Origin: Silvimonas soli
GTDB lineage: Bacteria; Pseudomonadota; Gammaproteobacteria; Burkholderiales; Chitinibacteraceae
Reading direction: 5' to 3'
DNA: 64,000 nucleotides
Assembly (NCBI RefSeq): GCF_030035605.1
Contig: NZ_CP106736.1
Coordinates: forward strand, 2,914,001 to 2,978,000
Under the pieces are notes generated by a model that saw only the letters and a program-made list of their open reading frames with translations, did no database searches and was not told the DNA's origin. Shown here in pieces: positions 1 to 8,129 of the stretch. The position numbers were made by a program, and so were the translations under genes. Position 1 is the stretch's first letter. Each line of letters begins with the position of its first letter.

Positions 1-2
1 AA

Positions 3-2105
3 TTGCAACGCCAGCAAGCTAATAGCGACACCCAGAAAGCGCTGGTGCAGCAGGCCACGCAAAGCATGGCCAGCTACTTTGGCGCTATTGATGACACCGC
101 CAAATTCAAGGCGGCCGGGCAGCAAGACGTGGCCGCAGCATCGTTGTTTGCCAGCGTCGCGCAGTATCAGGGCGAGCTGGAACAAATTGTCGAGACCCTG
201 CGGGTAGAAAAAAACCGCACCAAAGACGCCGCCATTTCTGGCCTGAACCAGAACCTGGCGCGCACGGTATCGACCATTTCTGTGGTGACTGCGCTGGCCG
301 TGATTGTGCTGACCGCAATTGGCATCTTGTTGTATCGCCAGATCGCCCGCCCGATTGGCCAGATGCAATCCATGATGAGCGGCATCGCTGCCAGCCAGGA
401 TTTCACCCAACGCCTGCCGGTTGAGCGCAAGGATGAAATTGGCCAGTCCATGACCGCGTTTAACGTCATGATCGAGCAGATTCAACAAAGCTCGGTCTTG
501 CTGCGCCAGAAAACCAACGACATCCAGTCCATGCTGCAGAACATGCCGCAGGGGATTCTGACCGTCACCGCAGATCAGAAGATTCATCCGGAATACTCCG
601 CTTACCTCAGCACCATCCTCGAAACCGCCGACATTGCCGGGCGCGACGTCATGGATGTGCTGTTTACCCATACCAATCTGGGTGCCGATGCGCTGTCGCA
701 AGTGAACGCCATCTGGGGCGCGTGTATTGACGAAGATGTGATGAATTTTGAGTTCAACCAGCACTTGATGGTGGGCGAAATCGAAAAGACCATGCCTAAC
801 GGCAAGGTCAAGATTCTGGATCTGAACTGGTCGCCGATCACTGACGAAAACGACACCACAGTGCGCCTGATGCTGTGCGTGCGTGACGTGACCGAACTGC
901 GCCAACTGGCGGCAGAAGCCAACGACCAGCGGCGTGAACTGGAAATGATTGGCGAAGTGCTGGCAGTGAGTCAGGACAAATTCCATGAGTTCATCATCGG
1001 CACCATCCGCTTTGCCGATGAAAATGAGATATTGATTCGCGAATCGCAGGCGATGACCGAACACGTGGTGGCGCAGTTGTTCCGCAACATGCACACCATC
1101 AAGGGCAATGCGCGCACCTACGGCCTGCATCATCTGACCAACGTGGTGCATCTGGCTGAACAAAGCTACGAACAACTACGCAAACCGCACGCTGCCATCG
1201 TGTGGGATCAGCAACAACTGCTGGATGAACTGGCACAGGTGCGCGCCACGGTGACGCAATATGCGCGCATCAATGAAGTGAGTCTGGGTCGCAAGGGTTC
1301 CGGTCGCAACGATCAGGCCGAGCGTTATGTGATGGTCGATAAACACCAGATTCAGGAAACGCTGCGTCGCCTGGAAAACATCAATACCAACAATCTGCAT
1401 GAACTGGTCGCCGCCCGCGATGCCGTGCGCAAGACCTTGCGTTTGCTCGGTACTGAACCGCTGGCGCAAACGCTGGCTGGTGTGCTGGACTCGCTACCGG
1501 CGCTGGCCACCGAGTTGGGCAAAGCTGTCCCGCAAATCAGGATTGAAGATGAAGGCTATGCCATCCCGGCGCATGCGGCTTATCTGTTGAAAAACGTGTT
1601 TATGCATCTGATGCGCAATGCGCTCGATCACGGTCTGGAAGATCAATCAACCCGCTTGGCGCAGGGCAAAGCGGCGGCGGGGACGCTGGCGCTCAAACTG
1701 GCTGTGACCGACGGCAAGCTGCAGATCGCCTTGCAGGACGATGGTCGCGGTCTGGCGCTGGCGCGGATTCGGGCCACTGCCATGCAGAAAGGTTTGATTG
1801 CCACAGATGTCACGCTCAATGACGAACAAACCGCACAACTGATCTTCCATCCGGGGTTCTCCACTGCCGACAAAGTGACCGAAATTTCCGGGCGTGGCGT
1901 GGGCATGGATGCGGTGCAGGACTTTATCAAACGCGAGCGCGGCGATATTCGCATCCAGTTTGTCGATCAAGCCGAGGGCGCCGATTTTCGGCAGTTTGCC
2001 ACCGTGGTTGCGTTGCCGGAGTCGTTTGCCGTGCATATCGACGCTCCGGTGGCGCCGGTGTTGATTCACGCCGCTGCAGTACCGGCGCAAGCCGCGCTGG
2101 TTTAA
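3..2105 (+). CDS. CheA-like sensor histidine kinase with HAMP, Hpt and HATPase domains (5' truncated)
   Basis: The reading frame is open at the left edge, so the true N-terminus lies outside the window. Visible parts, numbered from the edge: a helical, probably periplasmic segment to about residue 85, one membrane span (90-112), a HAMP linker (112-165), a PAS-like segment (175-300), an Hpt domain with the phosphorylatable His at about 364 in NMHTIKGNARTYG, and a HATPase domain (about 530-680) with N box MRNALDHGLED, G1 DDGRGLAL and G2 SGRGVGMDAV. The Hpt/HATPase arrangement resembles CheA, but there is no C-terminal CheW-like domain and no classical His-kinase DHp box. The next genes are a CheY, an MCP-like protein and a CheX-like protein. 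It probably passes phosphate from its Hpt to the adjacent CheY. The missing 5' end prevents a full domain call. Confidence 0.85.
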   Translation: MQRQQANSDTQKALVQQATQSMASYFGAIDDTAKFKAAGQQDVAAASLFASVAQYQGELEQIVETLRVEKNRTKDAAISGLNQNLARTVSTISVVTALAVIVLTAIGILLYRQIARPIGQMQSMMSGIAASQDFTQRLPVERKDEIGQSMTAFNVMIEQIQQSSVLLRQKTNDIQSMLQNMPQGILTVTADQKIHPEYSAYLSTILETADIAGRDVMDVLFTHTNLGADALSQVNAIWGACIDEDVMNFEFNQHLMVGEIEKTMPNGKVKILDLNWSPITDENDTTVRLMLCVRDVTELRQLAAEANDQRRELEMIGEVLAVSQDKFHEFIIGTIRFADENEILIRESQAMTEHVVAQLFRNMHTIKGNARTYGLHHLTNVVHLAEQSYEQLRKPHAAIVWDQQQLLDELAQVRATVTQYARINEVSLGRKGSGRNDQAERYVMVDKHQIQETLRRLENINTNNLHELVAARDAVRKTLRLLGTEPLAQTLAGVLDSLPALATELGKAVPQIRIEDEGYAIPAHAAYLLKNVFMHLMRNALDHGLEDQSTRLAQGKAAAGTLALKLAVTDGKLQIALQDDGRGLALARIRATAMQKGLIATDVTLNDEQTAQLIFHPGFSTADKVTEISGRGVGMDAVQDFIKRERGDIRIQFVDQAEGADFRQFATVVALPESFAVHIDAPVAPVLIHAAAVPAQAALV

Positions 2106-2174
2106 CCGTTTACCCAATCTTCAATTTAATCGAGGCGCCGCAGGTGGGCGCCTCTCTTACCTGGAAATAATCCA

Positions 2175-2540
2175 ATGGCACAAGTACTGGTCGTCGACGA
2201 TTCAAGCACCGTTCGCAATGAAGTCAGCGAGTTTCTCAAATCCAGCGGGCTGACCGTGGCCGTTGCGGTAGACGGCAAAGATGGTCTGGACAAGCTCAAG
2301 GCCGACAGCGGCATCAAGTTGATTGTCAGCGACGTCAACATGCCCAATATGGATGGCCTGACCATGGCCGAGAAGATTCGTGGCGATCTGAAAAACAGCG
2401 CGGTCAACATCATCATGCTGACCACCGAAAACAGCCCGGTGATGAAAGAGCGCGGTAAAGCGGCTGGTATCAAGGGCTGGATTGTGAAGCCATTCAATGG
2501 CGCTTCGGTGGTGGCGACATTTAAAAAGCTGGCGAGCTGA
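2175..2540 (+). CDS. CheY-like single-domain response regulator
   Basis: A 121-residue stand-alone receiver domain. The acidic pair is in VLVVDDSS, the phospho-acceptor is Asp53 in SDVNMPNMDG, the conserved Thr is in MLTTENSP, and the conserved Lys is in WIVKPF. It has no output domain, so it should act by protein-protein binding. It lies 69 bp after the CheA-like kinase and is the likely phosphate acceptor for that kinase. The upstream context TGGAAATAATCCA gives a usable ribosome-binding site. It resembles the CheY at 18737-19105 (same SDVNMPNMDG core), so the two chemosensory clusters are related in type. Confidence 0.93.
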   Translation: MAQVLVVDDSSTVRNEVSEFLKSSGLTVAVAVDGKDGLDKLKADSGIKLIVSDVNMPNMDGLTMAEKIRGDLKNSAVNIIMLTTENSPVMKERGKAAGIKGWIVKPFNGASVVATFKKLAS

Positions 2541-2606
2541 TCGTTTGCTGGCCGTTAAACCCGCGGCGCACCGATCTGCGCTGCGGTATCAAGGAACAAG
2601 TTTTCA

Positions 2607-3386
2607 ATGAATGTATGGCTTTATGGCGTGGCGTTTACGGCGGTGGGCTTTATCTGTGGCGCCGCCGTATTCTGGTTGCGTGCGCACACACATCAGCGCG
2701 ATTTTGATCTGCTGCAACGCGCCCAGGCGCGGCGTCTGACCGAACTGGAACAGCGGCCAACTGCTGCCGTGCTGGATGAGCAGTTGCGCCCGCTGCGTGA
2801 CGAGATCAACCGTCTGACGCAGCAATTGGCCGAGCAAGGTGCGGCCCACGCCGTGGCGCTGGACGTTGCCGCACAGCAAGCGCTCGCCGAGCGCGACCAA
2901 TGGCTGGTGCAAACGCAACGCGACCATGCCACGCAATACGAGCGCCTGCACATGGCGCTGGCGGATGAACACGCCACGCTCAAGCAGGATATCGAGTCAT
3001 TGCTGGGAATCGTCAAGGTGGTGGAACGGTGGCATGACGAACTGCAAGGCATTCTGGCCAACAACCGCCATCTGAAAGCGCAAAACGAAGAGTTTGCCCG
3101 CATCGTCAAAAACGTAGTGATGCTGGCGCTCAATGCCGCTATCGAGGCGGCTCGTGCAGGCGAGCATGGGCGCGGTTTTGCGGTGGTGGCTGATGGCGTA
3201 CGCAATCTGGCGCTGACCTCCTCGGACGTGGCTCGTCAGTACCAGCAGAATCTGGATAAAAACGATTTGATCACCACCACCACATTCCAGGACATGCAAG
3301 CCAGCGGCAACATGATCCGCAACGCGGTGTTCGGCCTGCGGGCCACGGCGGACAAGATTCACGCCACCATGGAAGTGACCGGCTAA
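2607..3386 (+). CDS. Short MCP-like chemoreceptor signalling protein
   Basis: 259 residues. One N-terminal membrane span (about residues 4-24) is followed by a long Gln/Glu/Ala-rich coiled coil and then the MCP hairpin-tip signature LALNAAIEAARAGEHGRGF with FAVVADGVRNLA. No periplasmic domain or HAMP is visible, and the signalling helix after the tip is short, so this is a minimal or degenerate receptor compared with normal 500-residue MCPs. It sits 66 bp after cheY and 3 bp before the CheX-like gene, so it is probably co-transcribed with the CheA-like kinase. It may be a cytoplasm-facing scaffold rather than a ligand receptor; that is inference. Confidence 0.85.
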   Translation: MNVWLYGVAFTAVGFICGAAVFWLRAHTHQRDFDLLQRAQARRLTELEQRPTAAVLDEQLRPLRDEINRLTQQLAEQGAAHAVALDVAAQQALAERDQWLVQTQRDHATQYERLHMALADEHATLKQDIESLLGIVKVVERWHDELQGILANNRHLKAQNEEFARIVKNVVMLALNAAIEAARAGEHGRGFAVVADGVRNLALTSSDVARQYQQNLDKNDLITTTTFQDMQASGNMIRNAVFGLRATADKIHATMEVTG

Positions 3387-3389
3387 TTT

Positions 3390-3962
3390 ATGTTTACCGC
3401 AAAAGCTGTCACCGCCATCAACGGGTTATTTGAAACCGCCATCCAGAACCACGCCCGGGCCGATGCTGCTGAAGCGTGCGTGGTTGACTATGTGGCCCAG
3501 GCGCCAGCGCCATCGAAAGATGGCAAAGGGCTGCTGGTGGTGCTCAATATTTCGTCTTACCTGTTTCGTATTGTCGCGCTGTTTGATTTCGGCACTGACC
3601 AGGCCAGCACGGCGCATCTGGCGCGCCTGGTGCGTAGTAACGAGAGCACCTTGAGCGGCCAGGCGTTGCACGATGCGTGTTCGGAGTTGGTGAACATGAT
3701 TTGCGGCACGGTGAACCGCAGCGTGTGCAGCAGTTTTCGCCATGCGGGCATGTCCACGCCATTTATTCTTGAACGTAGTTGCGCGCAGTATCTGGCCGAG
3801 ATCAACCCTTCGGCCACACAGGCCTTTGCGGTAACGGTCAACAAAACCGTGCGCTTCAATGTCACGATCTGTTTGTGCTGTGCGGCTGATACCGAGGTGG
3901 ATTTCTCGGTAGAAGAAACCCAGCTAGAAGAAGCGGAATCGGGCGAGCTGGAGTTGTTTTGA
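3390..3962 (+). CDS. CheX-like chemotaxis phosphatase-family protein
   Basis: 190 residues, beginning 3 bp after the previous stop. The central segment SELVNMICGTVNRSV matches the ExxN motif of the CheC/CheX/FliY family, in which Glu and Asn position water for CheY-P dephosphorylation. One such motif is seen, as in CheX. The C-terminus is a short acidic tail (EETQLEEAESGELELF). No CheZ is visible in the window, so this protein could be the phosphatase for the CheY at 2175-2540. The family call rests on the motif and the neighbours; activity is inference. Confidence 0.75.
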   Translation: MFTAKAVTAINGLFETAIQNHARADAAEACVVDYVAQAPAPSKDGKGLLVVLNISSYLFRIVALFDFGTDQASTAHLARLVRSNESTLSGQALHDACSELVNMICGTVNRSVCSSFRHAGMSTPFILERSCAQYLAEINPSATQAFAVTVNKTVRFNVTICLCCAADTEVDFSVEETQLEEAESGELELF

Positions 3963-4060
3963 TCACCACCGGCGTCTATCAAGTCATGCAAGTTGAAAGC
4001 GTAGTCACCGCGTAACAAGCGCACCACATACTTATAGATGAAGCACGATGTCACTCAGAA

Positions 4061-4086
4061 GCCGCCTGCAAGGGCGGTTTTTTTTG
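4061..4086 (+). terminator. Rho-independent terminator of the left-edge chemosensory cluster
   Basis: A CCGCC / GGCGG stem (4062-4066 with 4073-4077) and a 6-base loop are followed by eight T residues (4078-4085). It lies about 100 bp after the CheX-like stop codon. Confidence 0.85.
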
Positions 4087-4297
4087 CCATTTCGCGCTCC
4101 CCCGCAACGACTGCGCGCCGGCGGAAGGGTGTGGAATGCACTGAAAAAAGACGACAAATCGACCACTGGTCGGGGCGCTGCCAGCGCGGCCAGAGAATGC
4201 GGGCACATCAGTTTTTGCTGTTTTTAATCTTTGTGGTGCTGCAGCATAATCACCTCGATTCTTTTCGTTTGAGCATGAACAACGCTAGGACATGACC

Positions 4298-4450
4298 ATG
4301 AATGATCTATCCAGGACCATCGTGCCAGCCAACTCCCGCCGGCCTGCCGCCGCGCCGGAATTGCCCAAGAAAAAACGCCGCCAGACCTTTGAGCAGCGTA
4401 ACCCGGCCGGATTTGCCTGGCTGATGCCGCAAGACGAACCCAGGAAGTAA
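4298..4450 (+). CDS. Small basic hypothetical protein, 50 aa
   Basis: ATG at 4298 with AGGA at 4287-4290 as ribosome-binding site; an in-frame ATG at 4292 is too close to that site. The product has no membrane span, is Pro/Arg/Lys rich (PELPKKKRRQTFEQRNPAG) and ends DEPRK. I do not recognise a family. It stands alone between the terminator at 4061 and the RHH-type gene at 4587. Coding is supported only by the ribosome-binding site and the intact frame. Confidence 0.4.
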   Translation: MNDLSRTIVPANSRRPAAAPELPKKKRRQTFEQRNPAGFAWLMPQDEPRK

Positions 4451-4532
4451 ATCCAGTCCTGCGTCCTGAGAATCGGCGCGCGCAGGGCCGAAGGCATTAT
4501 TGCCAAGTGCCGTAAGGATGGTGTCGTGTTTC

Positions 4533-4570
4533 TGATAAAACTATATATACTGTATATATTATTTTTATCA
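4533..4570. promoter_or_regulatory. AT-rich nested palindrome upstream of the RHH-type gene
   Basis: An inner perfect inverted repeat, ATATATAC-T-GTATATAT (4543-4559), lies inside an outer repeat, TGATAAAA (4533-4540) with TTTTATCA (4563-4570). It ends 16 bp before the ATG of the gene at 4587 and also supplies TATATA-type -10 sequences. Its position and symmetry fit an operator, possibly for autoregulation by the downstream DNA-binding-type protein. The role is inference. Confidence 0.55.
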
Positions 4571-4586
4571 AAAAGTTGAGGGCGCC

Positions 4587-5105
4587 ATGAAGAAAGCCGC
4601 AGTAAATGTTCCAGTGACCGAAGTCGCAACCGCACCCGCCAAACCCGCCGCTACTCCCCGCCGCCGTCCGCTCTCTGCCAAATCCGAAACTTCTGCTTCT
4701 GCCGCACCAGCCGCCAAAAAAGCTGCTGCCACGCCAGTCGCGAAGAAGGTCGCTGCTGCTCCGGTAGCCAAAAAGGTTGCAGCTGCGCCAGTTGAGGTGG
4801 TGGTGGTGGAAACCAGCAAGAAAAAGAAGAAACCCAAGGTCATCCGCGATAGCTACACCATTCCGGAATCGGACTACGCCAAGCTGGCTGAACTGAAAAA
4901 GAAAAGCCTGGAACTGGGTATTCACGTCAAGAAGAGTGAACTGCTGCGCGCTGGCCTGCATGCGCTGGAAGCCTTGCCGGTGGCTCGCCTTAAAACTTTG
5001 CTGGGCAAAATTGAGAACATCAAAACCGGGCGCCCTGCAGCTGAAAAACCGGAAGCCCTGGCCAAGACAGACAAAACTGCTGCGCCAAAGCAACCCGCCA
5101 AATAA
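4587..5105 (+). CDS. Ala/Lys/Pro-rich protein with C-terminal ribbon-helix-helix-like region
   Basis: 172 residues. The first 75 or so are low-complexity Ala/Pro/Lys (AAKKAAATPVAKKVAAAPVA repeats) like histone H1-type or AlgP-type tails. A KKKKKPK cluster leads into the conserved segment VIRDSYTIPESDYAKLAELK and VKKSELLRAGLHALEALP, which I know from betaproteobacterial proteins with an RHH-like fold. A polar Lys/Ala tail follows. Role inferred: a nucleoid-associated or regulatory DNA-binding protein. A GTTGAGG ribosome-binding site precedes the ATG. The gene is monocistronic, with the palindrome at 4533-4570 in front and a strong terminator behind. Confidence 0.75.
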   Translation: MKKAAVNVPVTEVATAPAKPAATPRRRPLSAKSETSASAAPAAKKAAATPVAKKVAAAPVAKKVAAAPVEVVVVETSKKKKKPKVIRDSYTIPESDYAKLAELKKKSLELGIHVKKSELLRAGLHALEALPVARLKTLLGKIENIKTGRPAAEKPEALAKTDKTAAPKQPAK

Positions 5106-5136
5106 TTGAGGATTGAACTGGTGCTGACTTGTGTCG

Positions 5137-5190
5137 GCCACCAATAAAAACAGCCCCGGACTATGTGTCGGGGCTGTTTTTATTGGTGGC
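5137..5190. terminator. Long bidirectional terminator, 22-bp perfect stem
   Basis: GCCACCAATAAAAACAGC... at 5137-5158 pairs perfectly with 5169-5190 around a 10-base loop. The stem holds a GC core (CAGCCCCG) flanked by A5 and T5 tracts, so both strands see stem plus T-run. GAACTGG at 5115 and CCAGTTC at 5192 extend the symmetry. It separates the convergent genes 4587-5105 and 5209-6477. Confidence 0.92.
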
Positions 5191-5208
5191 TCCAGTTCAA
5201 ATGAGTGC

Positions 5209-6477
5209 TTATTTTTTCGCCATCTGGGCATCCGCATCGTTCAGCGTTTTGAGAAAGGCGATGACATCGTCAATCTGCTGGTCGTTCCACGCTGGATTGC
5301 CGCCACGCTTGCGCGTCAGTGGTTCGTCGTTGGTATCGACGTTGTCGCGTAATGCGGTAGGCAGATCGTTGAACTTGTCGATCTTGCCCTTGTGTACCGG
5401 ATACCAGCGTTGCGGCTGGGTGTCGCGCTGTACGTAAAACTGCAGCGCGGTTTTCAGGTCGTGATACTGGCCATTGTGAAAGAACACCTGGCGCGTAGCA
5501 ACGTTGCGCAAAGTAGGCGTGCGGAACATGCCGCACCAGGTTTTTTGCTTGCTTTGATCCTGACGCAGCGGCCCGCACAGGCCCATGTCAAAAAACTTTG
5601 GATCACGGTTCACTGCCAGCTTGCTGTTGCGCGGTACGCCCAATACTTCAAATTGATAATCGGTAAACAGCGGGTGAGTGCCATCTGCCCCTTTGGTATC
5701 AAAGTGGCAAGAAGCGCAGTTGCCGCTTTTGGGGTCATCAAACAATTGCTTGCCGTGCAGTTCCTGGTGGGTGAGCGTGGCTTTGCCATCCATCCAGGCA
5801 TCGAACTTGCTGCTGTAGGGATGAAAACTCGCGTCGTTCAGCTGGAATTGCGCCAAGGCGACACCGGCAAAGTGCAGGGCGTCCTGATCGCCTTTCAATG
5901 CCTGCTCGCCAAACACTTTTTTGAATGCGGCGGCATTGGGGCTACGGCGCAAACGCGCGGCGAAATCAGCTGGCGAGGTATTGGCCATTTCATCCGGGTT
6001 TAGCAGGGGAAAGGCGGCCTGGTCATGCAAGGCGTCAAAGCGGCCATCCCAGGTGAAGCCGCCCGTTGGCGGTAGTTCCTGCGATTCCAGTCTTTCCATC
6101 AGGCTGGATGGCGATTCCACATGCCATGCCGGTGTGCGATTCAACACGTAACGCAGTGTCGGCACTGCCCGCATGCCCTGGTGTTGCATATCCGGGCCGC
6201 CAGGTTGTACCGAGAGCGCATTGGGCGGGCCGTAGGCCTGACTGGCAGAGTGGCAAGAGGCGCATGCTTGCTGGCCAGATGCCGACAAGCTGCGATCAAA
6301 AAACAGTTGTTTGCCCAGGTCGGCTGCACCTGGCCATTGTTTAGGGGTTGTACTCACCGCGCTTTGCGGCTGGCTGGCAGTGGGCTGGGTGTGGCTGGTG
6401 GTGACCAGGGCAGTGGCGCTGGCCACGCCAGCCACCAGTAGCAACAGCCAGGCTTTACGTTGGATGAGGGGATTCAT
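5209..6477 (-). CDS. Di-haem cytochrome c peroxidase (MauG/CcpA family), secreted
   Basis: 422 residues from the ATG at 6477. The longer frame starts at 6498 inside a hairpin and is less likely. An N-terminal hydrophobic segment (residues 9-25) is a Sec signal or anchor. Two haem c sites are visible: CASCH at 72-76 and CASCH at 254-258. The motif GFTWDGRFDALHDQA after the first domain is typical of the family. It should act in the periplasm, reducing peroxide with electrons from small cytochromes, or oxidising a protein or small molecule if it is MauG-like. Its length is somewhat above classical CcpA (about 330). It is transcribed away from the phosphoesterase gene, with a hairpin between them, so the two are probably separate units. 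Confidence 0.9.
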   Translation of the reverse strand: MNPLIQRKAWLLLLVAGVASATALVTTSHTQPTASQPQSAVSTTPKQWPGAADLGKQLFFDRSLSASGQQACASCHSASQAYGPPNALSVQPGGPDMQHQGMRAVPTLRYVLNRTPAWHVESPSSLMERLESQELPPTGGFTWDGRFDALHDQAAFPLLNPDEMANTSPADFAARLRRSPNAAAFKKVFGEQALKGDQDALHFAGVALAQFQLNDASFHPYSSKFDAWMDGKATLTHQELHGKQLFDDPKSGNCASCHFDTKGADGTHPLFTDYQFEVLGVPRNSKLAVNRDPKFFDMGLCGPLRQDQSKQKTWCGMFRTPTLRNVATRQVFFHNGQYHDLKTALQFYVQRDTQPQRWYPVHKGKIDKFNDLPTALRDNVDTNDEPLTRKRGGNPAWNDQQIDDVIAFLKTLNDADAQMAKK

Positions 6478-6495
6478 TGTGCTTTGGGGTGAAAG

Positions 6496-6532
6496 CACCG
6501 AACCGCGCTCATCTTGCCGGCGCGGTTCGGTG
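6496..6532 (-). terminator. Hairpin downstream of the phosphoesterase gene
   Basis: CACCGAACCGCG (6496-6507) pairs perfectly with CGCGGTTCGGTG (6521-6532). On the minus strand it follows the stop of the gene at 6565-7896 by about 33 bp. The T-run is short (CTTTC), so termination may be partial. Confidence 0.6.
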
Positions 6533-6564
6533 TAAAGGTCAATAAGAGATCAATCAGCCATCAA

Positions 6565-7896
6565 TCAATGCAGATTGGTGAAGATGTCGCTGCCAAAACT
6601 GGCCAGCCCGGTTTGCCCGGCATATCCCAGATGACCCAGCTGGAAGATGTCTTCAATCGTGCGCAGCATCGAATAGTGGTTGTAGCCAGTGCTGGTCACC
6701 GTGCCGCCCTTGATGAACGGCGACAGCAGAACCGCACCGGTGTTGTCACCACCAAAGCTGTTGTAGGTAATGTTGACCTGGAAGGTAATGCCGTGAGTCA
6801 GATACGAACCCAGCGCTTGCGTTTGCGGGTAAGACGCCAGGTTCGGGCCTGGTTTCTGGCCGCAGCAGGTTGCGCCGGTGTAGATCGCGGTCAACGTGCC
6901 CGTAGTGGCGCTGGTCATGACTGTGGTGCTGGTCGCTGCCGAGCTTTCGTCAAAGTTGATGATCAGCAAACCGTCTTGCTTGAAGGCTGGCGACGCCATG
7001 ATGATCGGCACCCATTTCTTCAGGAAGGCATCGGCGGAAACCAGACCGCCAGTCTCACCGGTGACGCAGGTGCCGGAGCTGCCGCCGCCGCCATCGTGGC
7101 CGTCATGGCACAGGTTAGGCGTAATGAAGTTGAAGTTGGAAGTGGTCGAGATCGACTGCAGATCGGTCTGCAGATGAGCCAGTTCCACCACATTGGCCGC
7201 GCAATCAGACGAATCAATGATCGAGTGGAAATACGCAAACGGATTGTGACGTGTCGCGTACTGGTCGCCATTGGCCACGGCCACGCTGGACGCTTCCGGG
7301 CTTTGCGTCATGTCTTGTGTGCCAATCACCGGATGGCCACAGGTTGCGGATTCACGGGATGGATCGTTACCCATGTCTTCCATGTAACCGTGCCAGGTCA
7401 GATTGGCTGCTTTCAACTGGTCAGGCAGGGTTTTGACTGTGGCGGGGTAAACGCAACCGTGGCCGATGGCCTGGCCATCAGCATCGGTGCCGGTTTGCGC
7501 GAAGTCGCTGTAGGTCTGGCAGTCGGTATTGGTATCCGGATTGCCTGCCTGACCCGAGATCATGGCGATGTAGTTATCCAGACTGACGTGGCCGGTGCCG
7601 AAGTACTGGGTCAACAACGCGCCCTGGGTCGGCAGAGTCTGCGATAGATAGGTTGCCGGGCTGCTCGCACCGAAGGTGGTGGTGTAGTTTTCGTTTTCCA
7701 GCGTAATCACAAAGACGTGCTTGATGCTGCTGCTGATGGTCGGCGCAGGAGTCGGCGTCGGGGCTGCAGTAGGTGTTGGGGTCGCTGTCGGCGTGCTGCT
7801 GCTATCGCTGCTACCGCTATTACAGCCCACCATCGCGCCCATGACGATAAACGAGCCGAGTAATGCGGCAAGCCACCGGTTCGATCTTGATTTCAT
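6565..7896 (-). CDS. Secreted lipoprotein phosphoesterase (phospholipase C / acid phosphatase family)
   Basis: 443 residues. A lipobox (VGC, Cys25) follows a hydrophobic signal. A Thr-Pro-rich linker (about residues 35-55, TPTPTAAPTPTPAP) then leads to the catalytic domain, which opens with HVFVITLENENYTTTFG, the N-terminal metal/nucleophile motif of the phosphoesterase family PF04185. Other family features are the DNYIAMISGQAG segment and a late FDES metal-binding segment. The predicted product is an outer-membrane-anchored hydrolase of phosphodiesters or phosphomonoesters; the substrate cannot be told from sequence. An uncharged TP linker of the same style occurs in the CAP-domain lipoprotein at 15864-16952. 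Confidence 0.88.
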   Translation of the reverse strand: MKSRSNRWLAALLGSFIVMGAMVGCNSGSSDSSSTPTATPTPTAAPTPTPAPTISSSIKHVFVITLENENYTTTFGASSPATYLSQTLPTQGALLTQYFGTGHVSLDNYIAMISGQAGNPDTNTDCQTYSDFAQTGTDADGQAIGHGCVYPATVKTLPDQLKAANLTWHGYMEDMGNDPSRESATCGHPVIGTQDMTQSPEASSVAVANGDQYATRHNPFAYFHSIIDSSDCAANVVELAHLQTDLQSISTTSNFNFITPNLCHDGHDGGGGSSGTCVTGETGGLVSADAFLKKWVPIIMASPAFKQDGLLIINFDESSAATSTTVMTSATTGTLTAIYTGATCCGQKPGPNLASYPQTQALGSYLTHGITFQVNITYNSFGGDNTGAVLLSPFIKGGTVTSTGYNHYSMLRTIEDIFQLGHLGYAGQTGLASFGSDIFTNLH

Positions 7897-7970
7897 TATT
7901 GATGTTCCCTGATCCAGTTTTTTGGGTTCACGCCAACGCTCGAGACGGCGCTGGTCGCTGCTGCATCAGA

Positions 7971-7984
7971 ACATACATGTATGT
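7971..7984. promoter_or_regulatory. 14-bp perfect palindrome upstream of the phosphoesterase gene
   Basis: ACATACATGTATGT reads the same on both strands and is followed by ATTTTTTATG. It lies 75-90 bp upstream of the minus-strand start at 7896, where a regulator could bind. The rest of the 7897-8129 gap shows no convincing gene. Functional role is a guess. Confidence 0.3.
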
Positions 7985-8129
7985 ATTTTTTATGAAGCCA
8001 AGGTTGCAGTGGGGGGTGCAACCAGGCACGCCCAAGTGAGATTCACTGCAACGAGTGGTGGGGGTAATCAGGAAGGGAGGGTGCCGCTGCCACTGGTCAA
8101 GGCAGCAGCCACCCCGCGGGTCGGTGAAC

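Noticed and set aside
2551..2558. GCCGTTAA as a possible sigma-28 -10 element before the MCP-like gene
   Set aside because: No matching -35 element at the right spacing (the sequence there is GCGAGCTG).
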